The position numbers and the translations under genes were made by a program. A stretch of DNA of 60,299 nucleotides from positions 1 to 60,299 of the forward strand of contig JAATGV010000024.1 of assembly GCA_015654475.1 (NCBI GenBank), read 5' to 3'. The stretch is from Actinomycetales bacterium (GTDB taxonomy: Bacteria; Actinomycetota; Actinomycetes; Actinomycetales; Microbacteriaceae). Of the stretch, positions 48,919-57,899 are shown piece after piece. The notes beneath the pieces are model-generated. The model searched no databases, was not told the origin of the DNA, and worked only from the letters and a program-made list of their open reading frames with translations. The stretch's first letter is position 1. Each line of letters opens with the position of its first letter.

Positions 48919-49455
48919 TCAGCGTGCCGAGCTCAGTGTCTCGGTCAACGTATCCAGCACGTTCGCCCCTTCGAGGCGGAACACGGTCCACTCATTCATC
49001 GGCACCGCGCCGAGCCGCGTATACACGTCGATCGCATCCTGATTCCAGTTCAATGCCCACCATTCGATTCGACGCCAGCCCTTCTCCGCGCACACCTTCG
49101 CAAGCGAGGCGATCAAAGCTGTGGCGTAGCCGCGCTTACGGTGCGACGGCGTGACATAGAGGTCATCAAGCCAGATGCCGTTGCCCGTCCAGGTAGAAAA
49201 ATTGCGATACCAGAGCGCGATGGCCACGATTTCGCCCGCTTCTTCAACCACATGACACCGAATCGGCCCACCTTCTTCAGCAAGCACCTCCGCGATACTC
49301 CCTGGCGTGGTTACGACGGCTTCCGGCTCGTGTTCGAACTCCGCAAGTTCGCAAATAAGGTTGTGGATGTGCGCCGCATCTTCCGGTGTCGCGGAACGCA
49401 ACACCCCGCCGCCGGGAAGCACATGAGGTTCGATAGTCTGCATAGTGGCCACCAT
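48919..49455 (-). CDS. GNAT acetyltransferase, diamine acetyltransferase-like
   Basis: 178 residues from the ATG at 49455; an ATG at 49443 is equally possible, and the longest frame would overlap the divergent esterase start. The core is DDLYVTPSHRKRGYATALIASLAKVC and ALNWNQDAIDVYTRLGAVPMNEW, the pattern of the spermidine/spermine N-acetyltransferase-like group. Substrate unproven. It is convergent with the M3 peptidase gene. Confidence 0.85.
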   Translation of the reverse strand: MVATMQTIEPHVLPGGGVLRSATPEDAAHIHNLICELAEFEHEPEAVVTTPGSIAEVLAEEGGPIRCHVVEEAGEIVAIALWYRNFSTWTGNGIWLDDLYVTPSHRKRGYATALIASLAKVCAEKGWRRIEWWALNWNQDAIDVYTRLGAVPMNEWTVFRLEGANVLDTLTETLSSAR

Positions 49456-49516
49456 ACCTGAGTCGACTTGCCGCTTTGAAATCCCCGATGCCCCGAGGCG
49501 AGGATAATTGATACCC

Positions 49517-50188
49517 ATGAATACTCCCCTAACGATCCAACCCGAATTCACCCAATGGAGCGTGCCGCGGGCCGCGTTAGGGGCAGAGCTGGCGAAGAGC
49601 CCATTGGTTGTGATGATGCACGGGTTCGGCTCGAACGAAAAAGATCTCGTCGCCCTTGGACCACTGTTGCCGAGCGGCTACGTCACCGCAGCGCTTCGGG
49701 CGCCCATCTCAATGGTGCAGGGTGGGTATGCTTGGCAGCCACTCGGCGGCCAAGAGTATCCGACTCCAGCCATGTTCTCCGACCCAGCCGAGGCCGTCTT
49801 GGAATGGCTCGAGACCGTCGAAGCGGAGTACGGCTCGACCGGAACATCCACCGTGCTGCTTGGCTTCTCGCAGGGTGCGGCGATGGTGGGTCACTTGTTC
49901 CGCATCGCGCCCCAACGCTTCTCTGCCGGGGTTTTCCTATCTGGGTTCATAGGCAACTTCACGGTAAGTACTGATGTGGAGCTGGCGAAACGACGACCGC
50001 CGCTATTTTGGGGTCGGGACACATCGGATCCGGTTATCACGAGCGATTCCGTCGCGTTCGCCTCAGAATTCCTGCCTGCGCATTTCAATCTCACAGAGCG
50101 CACCTACCGTGGCATCGGCCACGGAATCTCACGCGACGAAGTCGAAGAGGTTTCGGCCTTCCTGACCGATGCCGTTATCGCCGACTAG
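49517..50188 (+). CDS. Phospholipase/carboxylesterase-like alpha/beta-hydrolase
   Basis: About 223 residues from the ATG at 49517; a TTG at 49508 closer to GAGG is the alternative. Oxyanion region VMMHGFGSNEKDL, nucleophile elbow GFSQGAAM and catalytic His in GIGHGISRDE are in place, with the candidate Asp in WGRDTSDPVI. This is the carboxylesterase 2 (YpfH/EstB) family. It probably hydrolyses short acyl esters; the physiological substrate is unknown. Confidence 0.88.
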   Translation: MNTPLTIQPEFTQWSVPRAALGAELAKSPLVVMMHGFGSNEKDLVALGPLLPSGYVTAALRAPISMVQGGYAWQPLGGQEYPTPAMFSDPAEAVLEWLETVEAEYGSTGTSTVLLGFSQGAAMVGHLFRIAPQRFSAGVFLSGFIGNFTVSTDVELAKRRPPLFWGRDTSDPVITSDSVAFASEFLPAHFNLTERTYRGIGHGISRDEVEEVSAFLTDAVIAD

Positions 50189-50327
50189 CTAGGCAATAGC
50201 GCGAGTCCAGCCGTTGGCAGCGCCCCTGGCTCCACACCACAGGATGAAGGGGCCACTTCGTCACCAGCGGGTGTTCGTAGCCATGTCAGGCCGTCTCACC
50301 GCGGGTCTGCCAAAGTATGTGTGGCGC

Positions 50328-51602
50328 CTATGCGCTGCGATCTTCGCGCAACTCGTCATGGGTGAGGTAGGTCGGCGTTTCGAGGCCATCCACCGCTGCG
50401 CTGGTGACGATCACCCGGGCTATCTCGCTGTTTCCTGGCACCTCGAACATCGCAGTGCCGAGCACGTCCTCAAGAATCGCCCGCAGCCCACGCGCACCGG
50501 TCTTGCGTTCGAGCGCCAGATCAGCGATCTTCTGCAAGGCCTCCGGTTCGAATTCAAGCTCCACGCCGTCAATGCTGAACAAGCGTTGGTACTGCTTGAC
50601 AAGCGCGTTGCGAGGCTTTGTGAGAATCTGTGTCAAGGAGTCGGCGTCGAGCGGAGTCACCGTCGTTACTACCGGCAACCGTCCGTAAAACTCGGGAATC
50701 AATCCAAACTTGTGCAGGTCTTCCGGAAGCACCTCGTCGAAAATGACCGCCTCATCGCGCTTGTCTTGAAGCGGTGCATTAAAACCGATGCCATGCTTAC
50801 CGATACGCGACGAAATGATGTCCTCCAACCCGGCAAACGCGCCGGCGCAGATGAACAACACGTTTGTCGTGTCGATCTGGATAAGTTCTTGATGAGGATG
50901 CTTGCGACCCCCCTGCGGAGGCACCGATGCGACGCCCCCCTCAATGATCTTCAGCAGCGCCTGCTGCACGCCCTCGCCAGAGCCATCCCGGGTAATCGAC
51001 GGGTTCTCGGCCTTGCGCGCGATCTTATCGATCTCGTCGATGTAGATGATGCCCTGCTCGGCGCGCGCAACATCGAAGTCTGCAGCCTGCAGCAGTTTGA
51101 GAAGAATGTTCTCGACGTCTTCGCCGACATAACCCGCCTCCGTCAGCGACGTCGCATCGGCAACGGCGAACGGAACGTTAAGCCTGCGTGCCAGCGACTG
51201 CGCCAAGTACGTCTTGCCACAGCCCGTCGGCCCGATAAGCAGAATATTCGACTTCGAAATCTCGACATCGTCGCGCTCCGCACCGACAGCTGAGGGTGCG
51301 GCGCCGGCGCGAATGCGCTTGTAGTGGTTATACACCGCAACAGAAAGCGACCGTTTCGCGTCCATTTGCCCGATGACGTATTCGTCAAGATAGCTGAAAA
51401 TCTCCTGCGGCTTGGGCAGGTCGATCTCGCTGACATCTTTGCCGGACTCAGCGAGTTCCTCCTCGATGATCTCGTTACACAGCTCGATGCACTCGTTGCA
51501 GATGTACACACCGGGCCCGGCGATCAGCTTGATCACCTGTTTCTGGCTCTTGCCACAAAACGAGCACTTCAAGAGATCAGAAGATTCTCCGATCCTGGCC
51601 AT
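50328..51602 (-). CDS. clpX: ATP-dependent Clp protease ATP-binding subunit ClpX
   Basis: 424 residues. The zinc-binding domain has Cys13, Cys16, Cys35 and Cys38 (CSFC, CNEC). The AAA+ core shows Walker A GPTGCGKT, Walker [12 protein letters not shown], and the IGF-type ClpP-docking loop in GIGFNAP. It unfolds substrates for ClpP1P2. It is separated from clpP2 by 202 bp that include a hairpin, so it may have its own promoter in addition to read-through. Confidence 0.97.
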   Translation of the reverse strand: MARIGESSDLLKCSFCGKSQKQVIKLIAGPGVYICNECIELCNEIIEEELAESGKDVSEIDLPKPQEIFSYLDEYVIGQMDAKRSLSVAVYNHYKRIRAGAAPSAVGAERDDVEISKSNILLIGPTGCGKTYLAQSLARRLNVPFAVADATSLTEAGYVGEDVENILLKLLQAADFDVARAEQGIIYIDEIDKIARKAENPSITRDGSGEGVQQALLKIIEGGVASVPPQGGRKHPHQELIQIDTTNVLFICAGAFAGLEDIISSRIGKHGIGFNAPLQDKRDEAVIFDEVLPEDLHKFGLIPEFYGRLPVVTTVTPLDADSLTQILTKPRNALVKQYQRLFSIDGVELEFEPEALQKIADLALERKTGARGLRAILEDVLGTAMFEVPGNSEIARVIVTSAAVDGLETPTYLTHDELREDRSA

Positions 51603-51753
51603 AATGTGATCCTCTCAGCGTCAGATTTGATTGCTCGAATCCTATCCCGGGCTTCCGACATTTCCGCTTGCAGCCACGCCGCACCAACATCCGCGTTGCA
51701 CAATTCGCGTCAGCCCCACCCCGACAACCCGTATCCACGCTGCAGGGACCAAG

Positions 51754-51798
51754 ACTTCGTGCCGGGCACGCGCACCCACGCAACACCCGGCACGAAGT
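51754..51798. terminator. 13-bp inverted repeat after clpP2
   Basis: Arms ACTTCGTGCCGGG (51754-51766) and CCCGGCACGAAGT (51786-51798) pair perfectly around a 19-nt loop, a few bases past the clpP2 stop. No T run follows on the minus strand. It may attenuate read-through from clpP1P2 into clpX or protect the mRNA end. Confidence 0.55.
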
Positions 51799-51804
51799 GA
51801 CCGC

Positions 51805-52482
51805 CTATGCAGGAAGCGAAAGTGCCGCCTTGCGGGACGTCAGAACCTGGTCGATCAGGCCATATTCAAGAGCGTCGGTCGCCGTCAGAATCTTGTCGCG
51901 ATCGATGTCTTTGTTCACCTGCTCCGGGCTGCGATTCGTGTGCTTCGCGAGCGTCTCTTCAAGCCACGTGCGCATCCGCAACATTTCGGCTGCCTGGATC
52001 TCGATGTCCGTTGCCTGGCCGTGCCCTGCCTCGCCGATCGCCGGCTGATGGATGAGCACACGGGCGTTCGGCAAAGCCAGACGCTTGCCCGGCGCACCAG
52101 CAGCAAGCAGTACTGCAGCGGCCGACGCCGCCTGACCGAGGCAAACCGTCTGAACCTGAGGCTTGATGTACTGCATCGTGTCGTAAATGGCCGTCAAGGC
52201 CGTCATCGAGCCACCGGGCGAATTGATGTACATGATGATGTCGCGCTCCGGATCCTGGCTCTCGAGAACCAGGAGCTGGGCCATGATGTCGTCCGCGGAC
52301 GCATCATCCACCTGCACTCCAAGGAACACTATGCGGTCCTCGAAAAGCTTCGCGTACGGATCCTGGCGCTTGAAGCCGTATGGCGTGCGCTCCTCGAACT
52401 GCGGCAGAATGTAGCGCGCCGAAGGAGCCGCCGTACCGTCGAAAGCCGAGTAGCCGAGGCTCGGGATGTTGTTGTTCGTCAT
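51805..52482 (-). CDS. clpP2: ATP-dependent Clp protease proteolytic subunit ClpP2
   Basis: 225 residues with catalytic Ser in [11 protein letters not shown], His in RVLIHQP and Asp in KDIDRD. The long N-terminus with [24 protein letters not shown] is the actinobacterial ClpP2 type. GAGGAGAAG precedes the ATG. It follows clpP1 by 18 bp; the two form a mixed ClpP1P2 tetradecamer that works with ClpX or ClpC. Confidence 0.95.
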   Translation of the reverse strand: MTNNNIPSLGYSAFDGTAAPSARYILPQFEERTPYGFKRQDPYAKLFEDRIVFLGVQVDDASADDIMAQLLVLESQDPERDIIMYINSPGGSMTALTAIYDTMQYIKPQVQTVCLGQAASAAAVLLAAGAPGKRLALPNARVLIHQPAIGEAGHGQATDIEIQAAEMLRMRTWLEETLAKHTNRSPEQVNKDIDRDKILTATDALEYGLIDQVLTSRKAALSLPA

Positions 52483-52500
52483 CGTTATTCTTCTCCTCGT

Positions 52501-53094
52501 CTACTTCGTGCCACCGGTTGTGCCGCCACTGCCAGAGACGTCGCGGGCCGACTCCTGGATGTGGTCGACGAAGCCATACTCAAGTGCCTCCTGCGCAGAG
52601 AACCAGTTGTCACGATCGCCATCGCGCAACACATCCTCCACACTCTTTCCAGTCTGTTCAGCGGTGAGCTCAGCGAGACGACGCTTCATACCGTTGATAA
52701 GTTCGGCCTGGATCTGGATGTCGGAGGCCGTGCCACCAAAACCGCCATGCGGCTGGTGCAACAGAACACGCGTGTTCGGGGTCGCATAGCGCTTGCCCGG
52801 CGTGCCACTCGACAACAAGAACTGGGCAGCCGAAGCAGCCATTCCGATACCAACCGTCACCACATCGTTCGGGATGAACTGCATCGCATCATAAATAGCG
52901 AATGCTGCCGTAATCGAACCACCAGGCGAGTTGATGTAAAGATAAATGTCGGCTTCCGGATCTTCGGCGGCCAACACAAGCATCTTCGCGCACAACTCGT
53001 TGGCGATATCGTCGTTCACCTCTGTACCAAGCCAGATGATTCGCTCTTTGAGCAACCGCTCGTAAATACTGCTTTCGCGGACGGGTTCCGCCAT
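52501..53094 (-). CDS. clpP1: ATP-dependent Clp protease proteolytic subunit ClpP1
   Basis: 197 residues from the ATG at 53094, chosen because GAGGAGAA lies 6 nt upstream; a longer frame exists. Catalytic Ser is in [11 protein letters not shown], His in VLLHQPHGG and Asp in [25 protein letters not shown] at the N-terminus is the common ClpP start. It heads the clpP1-clpP2(-clpX) run. No clear ClgR operator was identified by eye in the gap upstream. Confidence 0.95.
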   Translation of the reverse strand: MAEPVRESSIYERLLKERIIWLGTEVNDDIANELCAKMLVLAAEDPEADIYLYINSPGGSITAAFAIYDAMQFIPNDVVTVGIGMAASAAQFLLSSGTPGKRYATPNTRVLLHQPHGGFGGTASDIQIQAELINGMKRRLAELTAEQTGKSVEDVLRDGDRDNWFSAQEALEYGFVDHIQESARDVSGSGGTTGGTK

Positions 53095-53376
53095 GACGTT
53101 CTCCTCGAAACTCTGGGTATGGATGCCGAGACTGGCTCGGCCTGTAATCGAATCTATAGGTGTGTAACGCGGCACTTAGGCCATGTTCGCCGTCGGCGCA
53201 TCCAGCGTCACCCGGAGCAATGGCACGAGCTCATCCGAGGCGGCGCACGCAAAAATGTGCCTCAAGGTCGCTGGAGCGACGAATTCCTGCCCCGATTTCG
53301 GCGCCACGCGAAAAGTGCGCCAATAACCGAAAAGGGGCGAACGAACTCCCGCGCTGCCGAGTAAAGGGCAAAAAGC

Positions 53377-53410
53377 TGGGAGCGCGGCGCCCGAAGACGC
53401 CACGCTCCCA
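53377..53410 (-). terminator. Rho-independent terminator of tig
   Basis: On the minus strand TGGGAGCG-TGGCG pairs with CGCCG-CGCTCCCA around TCTTCGGG, followed by AGCTTTTTG. It lies 15 bp after the tig stop and separates tig from clpP1. The stem has one G-T or mismatch position. Confidence 0.85.
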
Positions 53411-53424
53411 AAAGGTTTCTGCGG
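53411..53424. other. Short spacer between tig stop and its terminator
   Basis: Fourteen bases only. The larger gap 53095-53376, between this terminator and clpP1, holds the clpP1 promoter and has no convincing gene; a 75-codon minus frame within it lacks a ribosome-binding site. Confidence 0.4.
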
Positions 53425-54741
53425 TTACTCGGCGTCCTCATCCGAGGAAGTCTGGTCTGCAGCTTCCTCAGGCGCAATCAGGTCGCTGAAATCGACCGAC
53501 GCGCCATTGGCATCCACCACCTTGACCGCTCGCAACACAAAGTCGAGTACCTTGCTGCGACCGACCTCGGCGACAACCGCCTGAATCTGGTTGTTCTTGG
53601 TGATCGTCTGGATGAACTCGCTCGGCTCCACACCGTACTGGTAAGCGGACTGGACCAAGTAGGACGTCAACTCGTCCTGCGAGACCTTGATCTCGTTCGC
53701 CTCACCGATGACATCGAACAGCATCTGCTGGCGAAGGGTCTTCGTCGTATCGATGCGAACCTCCTCGCCATGGGGGTTGTCGGGCTGCATGCCCTCCTGC
53801 TCGAGGTGGCGAGCGACCTCAGCCTCAACCACCTTGGTTGGCACCGGCACTTCGGCCTTCTCAACCAGCAGATCGCCGATCTTCTCGCGGGCCTGGGCAA
53901 GCTGCTCAAAACGCTTGCGGTCGGCGACCTCGCCCTTCAGGTTCTCGCGCAACGCCTCGATTGTGTCGAACTCACTGGCCAGCTGCGCGAAATCGTCATC
54001 CGCGGCGGGAAGCTGACGTTCCTTGACAGCTGTCAGGGTGACCGCGATCTCCGCGTCCTCGCCTTCGTGGTCGCCGCCGACGAGAGTGGATGTGAACGTC
54101 GTCGCCTCACCGGCAGTGAGGGTGTCGAGGGCCTCATCTATGCCCTGCAACAATTGGCCTGAGCCGATCTCGTACGAGATGTTCGTCGCAGAATCGATAA
54201 TCTCGTCGCCGATCTTCGCCTCGAGGTCGAGGCTTGTGAAGTCACCCGTGGTCGCCGGGCGATCCACGGTTACGAGCGTGCCAAACGAGGCACGCAGACG
54301 ATCCACCTCGGCATCGATATCCGCATCGGTGACATCCGCCGCATCCACGGTGACAGAGATCGAGTCAAGGTCGGGGATGGTGATCTCGGGGCGAACATCC
54401 ACCTCGATGTTCACCACCAGGTCACCCGCAAGAGTCTTGACATCCGGAAGTTCGACAATGTCAGCCTCTGGCCGGCCGATAGGGCGCAACTCGTTCTCTT
54501 TGAGCGCCTGCTGGTAGAACTCATCAAGGTGATCGTTGACGGCATGCTCGATGACAGCGCCACGGCCGACACGCTGGTCGATGATTGCGGGAGGAACCTT
54601 GCCCTTGCGGAATCCGGGGATGTTCACGTCGCGCGCGACGTGCTTGTATGCATCTGTGAGCGCCGGCTTGAACTCTTCCGGCGTAATGGAGATGTTCAGC
54701 TTGACGCGAGTGGGATCAAGCTTCTCAACGGTGGTCTTCAC
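53425..54741 (-). CDS. tig: Trigger factor
   Basis: 438 residues from the GTG at 54741 (VKTTVEKLDPTRVKLNISI), 11 nt after AGGAG. The longer frame reads backwards through tRNA-Pro and is not real. The ribosome-binding signature GFRKGKVPP is intact (IPGFRKGKVPPAII), then the PPIase-like domain and the helical C-terminal arms, with an acidic tail. It is the ribosome-bound chaperone. It lies upstream of clpP1P2, as in many bacteria. Confidence 0.96.
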   Translation of the reverse strand: MKTTVEKLDPTRVKLNISITPEEFKPALTDAYKHVARDVNIPGFRKGKVPPAIIDQRVGRGAVIEHAVNDHLDEFYQQALKENELRPIGRPEADIVELPDVKTLAGDLVVNIEVDVRPEITIPDLDSISVTVDAADVTDADIDAEVDRLRASFGTLVTVDRPATTGDFTSLDLEAKIGDEIIDSATNISYEIGSGQLLQGIDEALDTLTAGEATTFTSTLVGGDHEGEDAEIAVTLTAVKERQLPAADDDFAQLASEFDTIEALRENLKGEVADRKRFEQLAQAREKIGDLLVEKAEVPVPTKVVEAEVARHLEQEGMQPDNPHGEEVRIDTTKTLRQQMLFDVIGEANEIKVSQDELTSYLVQSAYQYGVEPSEFIQTITKNNQIQAVVAEVGRSKVLDFVLRAVKVVDANGASVDFSDLIAPEEAADQTSSDEDAE

Positions 54742-54849
54742 GACTTCAACGACTCCTGTGTTGCTACTGGGTGGCTTTGTGTGGCCTCGATGCTTCGACA
54801 ACTGCATCTGAAGCGTGGCCCAACGATCCAGGTGGATCATCGGGTACCG

Positions 54850-54924
54850 TCGGGATAACAGGATTCGAACCTGCGACCTCACGCTCCCAAAGCGCGCGCT
54901 CTAGCCAAGCTGAGCTATATCCCG
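54850..54924 (-). tRNA. tRNA-Pro (anticodon TGG)
   Basis: 75 nt. Acceptor CGGGATA pairs with TATCCCG, discriminator A. The anticodon stem CGCGC/GCGTG encloses TTTGGGA, giving TGG. T arm GCAGG-TTCGAAT-CCTGT is intact. CCA is not encoded. It lies 109 bp upstream of tig on the same strand. Confidence 0.95.
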
Positions 54925-55065
54925 GTTGATGTCTGTGCACGCTCAGAAACCCAAATTCTCGCGATTTTGGGGGGTTCGGACACATTCCGCGCAGACAACC
55001 CGTGCAAGTCTAGCCCAAAAATCCGGTAGACTTCTTTGCTGTTGTGTCGTCACCGACCTCACGTC

Positions 55066-55136
55066 GGGGCCGTAGCTCAATGGTAGAGCCTCAGTCTTCC
55101 AAACTGATCACGCGGGTTCGATTCCCGTCGGCCCCT
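55066..55136 (+). tRNA. tRNA-Gly (anticodon TCC)
   Basis: 71 nt. Acceptor GGGGCCG pairs with CGGCCCC, discriminator T. The anticodon stem TCAGT/ACTGA encloses CTTCCAA, giving TCC. T arm GCGGG-TTCGATT-CCCGT is intact. CCA is not encoded. It is divergent from tRNA-Pro, 141 bp away. Confidence 0.95.
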
Positions 55137-55411
55137 CTCAACGAACGTATCGGGAGCAGGGATTTCGCCTACTCGCCCCTCCCCCCACGCACAGTTCACG
55201 TGGTGGGGCCTAAATGGCGGCCTGCGCCTTGCATCGTTGCGGGACGGCATGGGCGCGCAACTCTCCGAGCCTCAGCAGGCCCCCGCCTCCGTCCACTCTT
55301 CCATGCAACGGCAAATCGGCCGGATAACCCAACCTCTTCCAACAGCCAATGAGGCGTAAAATATATGGCACAGGGATGCCCTGCACGACGGAGTGCGAAA
55401 AAGGAGCTGAC
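55137..55411. other. Gene-free gap after tRNA-Gly
   Basis: This 275-bp stretch has no frame with a ribosome-binding site or known domain. It must hold the promoter for the small gene at 55412. No clear hairpin was seen. Confidence 0.4.
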
Positions 55412-55681
55412 ATGACACTTCACTTAGGCGAGACCATTAATGACATCGACCAGTTGTCGACGAACTCGATCACACATTTTTGGTTTGGCGATACGGAAAG
55501 CGAGTTGCGGCCAGGCACGAAGCCAGGCCAATGGACGCTACACACGGGCGACGCCGTCCGGGCACACGTTCGACGCCTATTCAGGGGGTACGAGGCGTCA
55601 TCCCGCAACGCTGGCGAAGGCATTGTCGATCCCGATTGGCGCAGACTCGTTGAGCGCGTTCTCAGCGGCGAACTCGACTAG
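55412..55681 (+). CDS. Small hypothetical protein
   Basis: 89 residues from an ATG at 55412 with AAGGAG 5 nt upstream. The product begins MTLHLGETINDIDQLSTNS and ends DWRRLVERVLSGELD; it is acidic, without membrane segments. No family recognised. Its ribosome-binding site is stronger than for the upstream in-frame start at 55349. Confidence 0.55.
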   Translation: MTLHLGETINDIDQLSTNSITHFWFGDTESELRPGTKPGQWTLHTGDAVRAHVRRLFRGYEASSRNAGEGIVDPDWRRLVERVLSGELD

Positions 55682-55825
55682 GCGCACGCGGGTACCCCGG
55701 TCGGCGGTCATCTGCGCGTGCTTTCGGTCAATCACATGTCAACAACCATCTCGGCCAGAGTGAAACTGCGTATAAATCCGGTACCGTCCACCACGATTCG
55801 TTCCCCTCGACCGGAAATATTTGTT

Positions 55826-55838
55826 GTAGCCTTTCTAC
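55826..55838. promoter_or_regulatory. Inverted repeat in dps upstream region
   Basis: GTAG (55826-55829) and CTAC (55835-55838) flank 5 bp, with outer TGT/ACA-like bases extending the symmetry imperfectly. It lies in an AT-rich stretch about 32 bp before the first possible dps start. A redox or metal regulator could bind here, but no known consensus was matched. Confidence 0.35.
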
Positions 55839-55869
55839 ACAAAACACAAGACGGAGCTAGGGGGGAGCT

Positions 55870-56424
55870 ATGGTAGAACCATCTAAGCGATCAAGGTCGA
55901 AAGGCCCCGAATCCAGTGTTGGAGGTGAGAAGCGGATGACCCAACAAGCCGTACGAGTGCAGCCATCATTTGATGCGAATGTGGCGACCGCTGTATCCCA
56001 ATTGTTGGGAACAGTCGTCACTGAATTGACGGCGTTGCAGATCAACGGAAAACAAGCCCATTGGCATGTTCGCGGAAAGAATTTTCTGGCCGTACATGAA
56101 CTGTTTGACGCATTGGTCGACCACGCACATGAGTGGACAGACCTCGCGGCTGAGCGAGTCGTCGCTCTCGGCCTTCCGGTGGATGCGAGGCTTCAAACCG
56201 TCGCCGCACAGACCCAGTCCGCGAAACTGACCGCAGGGTTCGTCCCGGCGGATCAGATCATTAGGGAAGTGCTGGCCCAGATCGATGTTGCCCTCGCCGC
56301 AGTGACGCGCGCCGTCACGGGTCTTGGCGAGATCGATCCGGCGAGTCAGGATGTTTCAATCGAAATTCAACGTGGTCTGGAAAAGGATCGTTGGTTCATA
56401 TACGCGCATATCGCAGAGGCGTAG
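55870..56424 (+). CDS. dps: Dps-family ferritin-like DNA-protection protein
   Basis: 184 residues from the ATG at 55870 (GGGGGAG just upstream) or 162 from an ATG at 55936 (GGAGG 13 nt upstream). The longer form adds a basic KRSRSK tail like the DNA-binding tails of some Dps proteins. The ferroxidase region is intact: NGKQAHWHVRGKNF, then HELFDALVDHAHEWTDLAAERV. It oxidises Fe2+ with peroxide and stores it, protecting DNA. It stands alone and ends in a strong terminator. Confidence 0.93.
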   Translation: MVEPSKRSRSKGPESSVGGEKRMTQQAVRVQPSFDANVATAVSQLLGTVVTELTALQINGKQAHWHVRGKNFLAVHELFDALVDHAHEWTDLAAERVVALGLPVDARLQTVAAQTQSAKLTAGFVPADQIIREVLAQIDVALAAVTRAVTGLGEIDPASQDVSIEIQRGLEKDRWFIYAHIAEA

Positions 56425-56468
56425 CGCGCAATAACAGCAAACAGCACAAGAAAGCAACGATGCTTGGT

Positions 56469-56500
56469 GAGTGGCCCCTTCGGGGGCCACTCATTTTTTT
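56469..56500 (+). terminator. Rho-independent terminator of dps
   Basis: GAGTGGCCCC (56469-56478) pairs perfectly with GGGGCCACTC (56483-56492) around a TTCG tetraloop, followed by ATTTTTTT. It lies 45 bp after the dps stop. Confidence 0.95.
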
Positions 56501-56591
56501 GGTTGATGAAGAACAGATTTGGCGCCGCGCAGGGGTGCGTTCGGGCTGACAGAGACGGGGTGCCGCAGAAACCTGGTCGGACAGCGCGAGA

Positions 56592-57071
56592 CTAGTTGCC
56601 GCGCTCGGCCTCGTATGCCGCGATCTGAGCAATGCGGCGCACGTGACGCTCATCGCCCGAGAAAGGCTCTGCGATAAACGCATCGATGAATGCTTCCACC
56701 TCAGCGGCCTCGTGCTGACGTGCACCAATAGCAATCACGTTGGCGTCATTGTGCTGGCGTGCAAGCAACGCAGTCGACTCGTTCCAGACCAGCGCGGCGC
56801 GAACTCCATCCACCTTGTTCGCCGCAATCTGCTCGCCGTTGCCCGAGCCGCCAAGCACAATGCCGAGGGCCGGTCGCCCTGCGCGTTGATCCGCAACCAC
56901 AGCTTCCCCCGCGGCGATACAGAAGGCCGGATAGTCGTCGAGCGGGTCGTACACAGTCGGACCGTGGTCGACGACAACGAAGCCACGGCTGCGCAGATGG
57001 TCAATGAGTTGCTGGCTGAAGTCGAGGCCAGCGTGGTCTGTGGCGATATGGATGATGGGAGTCTGCGACAT
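56592..57071 (-). CDS. rpiB: Ribose-5-phosphate isomerase B
   Basis: 159 residues. The RpiB signatures are ATDHAGLDFSQQLIDHL, DDYPAFCIAAGEAV, LGGSGNGEQIAANKVDGVRAAL and HNDANVIAIGAR. The Cys usual in the E. coli-type active site (GTGxG loop) is replaced by Ser (GGSGNG), as in mycobacterial RpiB. It interconverts ribose-5-P and ribulose-5-P in the pentose phosphate path. It lies 28 bp after the DsbA-like gene. Confidence 0.94.
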   Translation of the reverse strand: MSQTPIIHIATDHAGLDFSQQLIDHLRSRGFVVVDHGPTVYDPLDDYPAFCIAAGEAVVADQRAGRPALGIVLGGSGNGEQIAANKVDGVRAALVWNESTALLARQHNDANVIAIGARQHEAAEVEAFIDAFIAEPFSGDERHVRRIAQIAAYEAERGN

Positions 57072-57099
57072 CCGTAGGGTTCCTTTCTGTCCGCCGGTC

Positions 57100-57738
57100 T
57101 CAGCCGAGGTCAGCGGTCTCTACTGAGACAGCGAAGATGGGCTCGACAGTGCGACTGCGCTTCAACTCGAAAAAGCCATCGTATCCAGAGGCAAGTACGA
57201 TGCCATCCCACAGATCGAGAGCCGCCTGCCCCGTTGGAGCCGGCGATATGACCGGCCCGAAGAATGCGTGTCCGTTGACGGCAATCACTGGCGTGCCGAC
57301 ATCTTCGCCGACCAACGTGATGCCGTTAGCGTGGCTAGCTCGCAACGCGGCCTCGGTCTTCGGCTTGTCGATCGCAGCCACGACCGATCCCGGTACCCCT
57401 GCCTCGGCATATGCCTCGTCGATCATGGCGTCGACATCGCGCATTTTGGTGAGGTGGATGCGCGTACCGAGGGCATCGTAGAGCGGCTTGACAATGTCCT
57501 GACCGCATTCCCGCCACGCTGCCGCAACCGCGATGGCAAGTCGCTTGAGCCGCTCCCCGTGCTTGACGAAGTACGCATCGTCACTGTGTTCGTTGAGAAC
57601 ATAAAGGCTCATAATGTGCCAGGTGACCTCAAGGTTGCGAGCTGGCGCAACCTCATCGATCCACCGGGAGGTAATCCACGCCCACGGGCAGGAAGGGTCG
57701 AACCAGAAGTTGACGGCGACAGGTGCAGGTTGGCTCAC
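57100..57738 (-). CDS. DsbA-family oxidoreductase, mycothiol-dependent nitroreductase (Rv2466c)-like
   Basis: About 212 residues from a GTG at 57738 with a weak ribosome-binding site; the longer frame has a Cys-rich, unlikely N-terminus. The thioredoxin-fold active site is FDPSCPWAW (CPWA), followed by a helical insert and the cis-Pro region VGTPVIAVNGHAFFGPV. This is the pattern of mycothiol-linked DsbA-like proteins of actinobacteria. It lies beside rpiB and divergent from pepN, a common actinobacterial order. Confidence 0.85.
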   Translation of the reverse strand: MSQPAPVAVNFWFDPSCPWAWITSRWIDEVAPARNLEVTWHIMSLYVLNEHSDDAYFVKHGERLKRLAIAVAAAWRECGQDIVKPLYDALGTRIHLTKMRDVDAMIDEAYAEAGVPGSVVAAIDKPKTEAALRASHANGITLVGEDVGTPVIAVNGHAFFGPVISPAPTGQAALDLWDGIVLASGYDGFFELKRSRTVEPIFAVSVETADLG

Positions 57739-57899
57739 GCCACAAGCATAAGCGCATGAACGCGACATGCACACGGCGCAGGCATGATCCCTTGCCGCCG
57801 CACAGCCGGTGCCCTGCCCGCACACGAAGAGTCGAACTAGACTTGTTCTGGCGTCCGGGAAGCCGGGCCTCATTGCGAAAATCGAGAAAGTAGTCAGAC

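Noticed and set aside
54742-54882. N-terminal extension of trigger factor
   Set aside because: The frame reads through the 3' part of tRNA-Pro; the conserved protein starts at the GTG at 54741.
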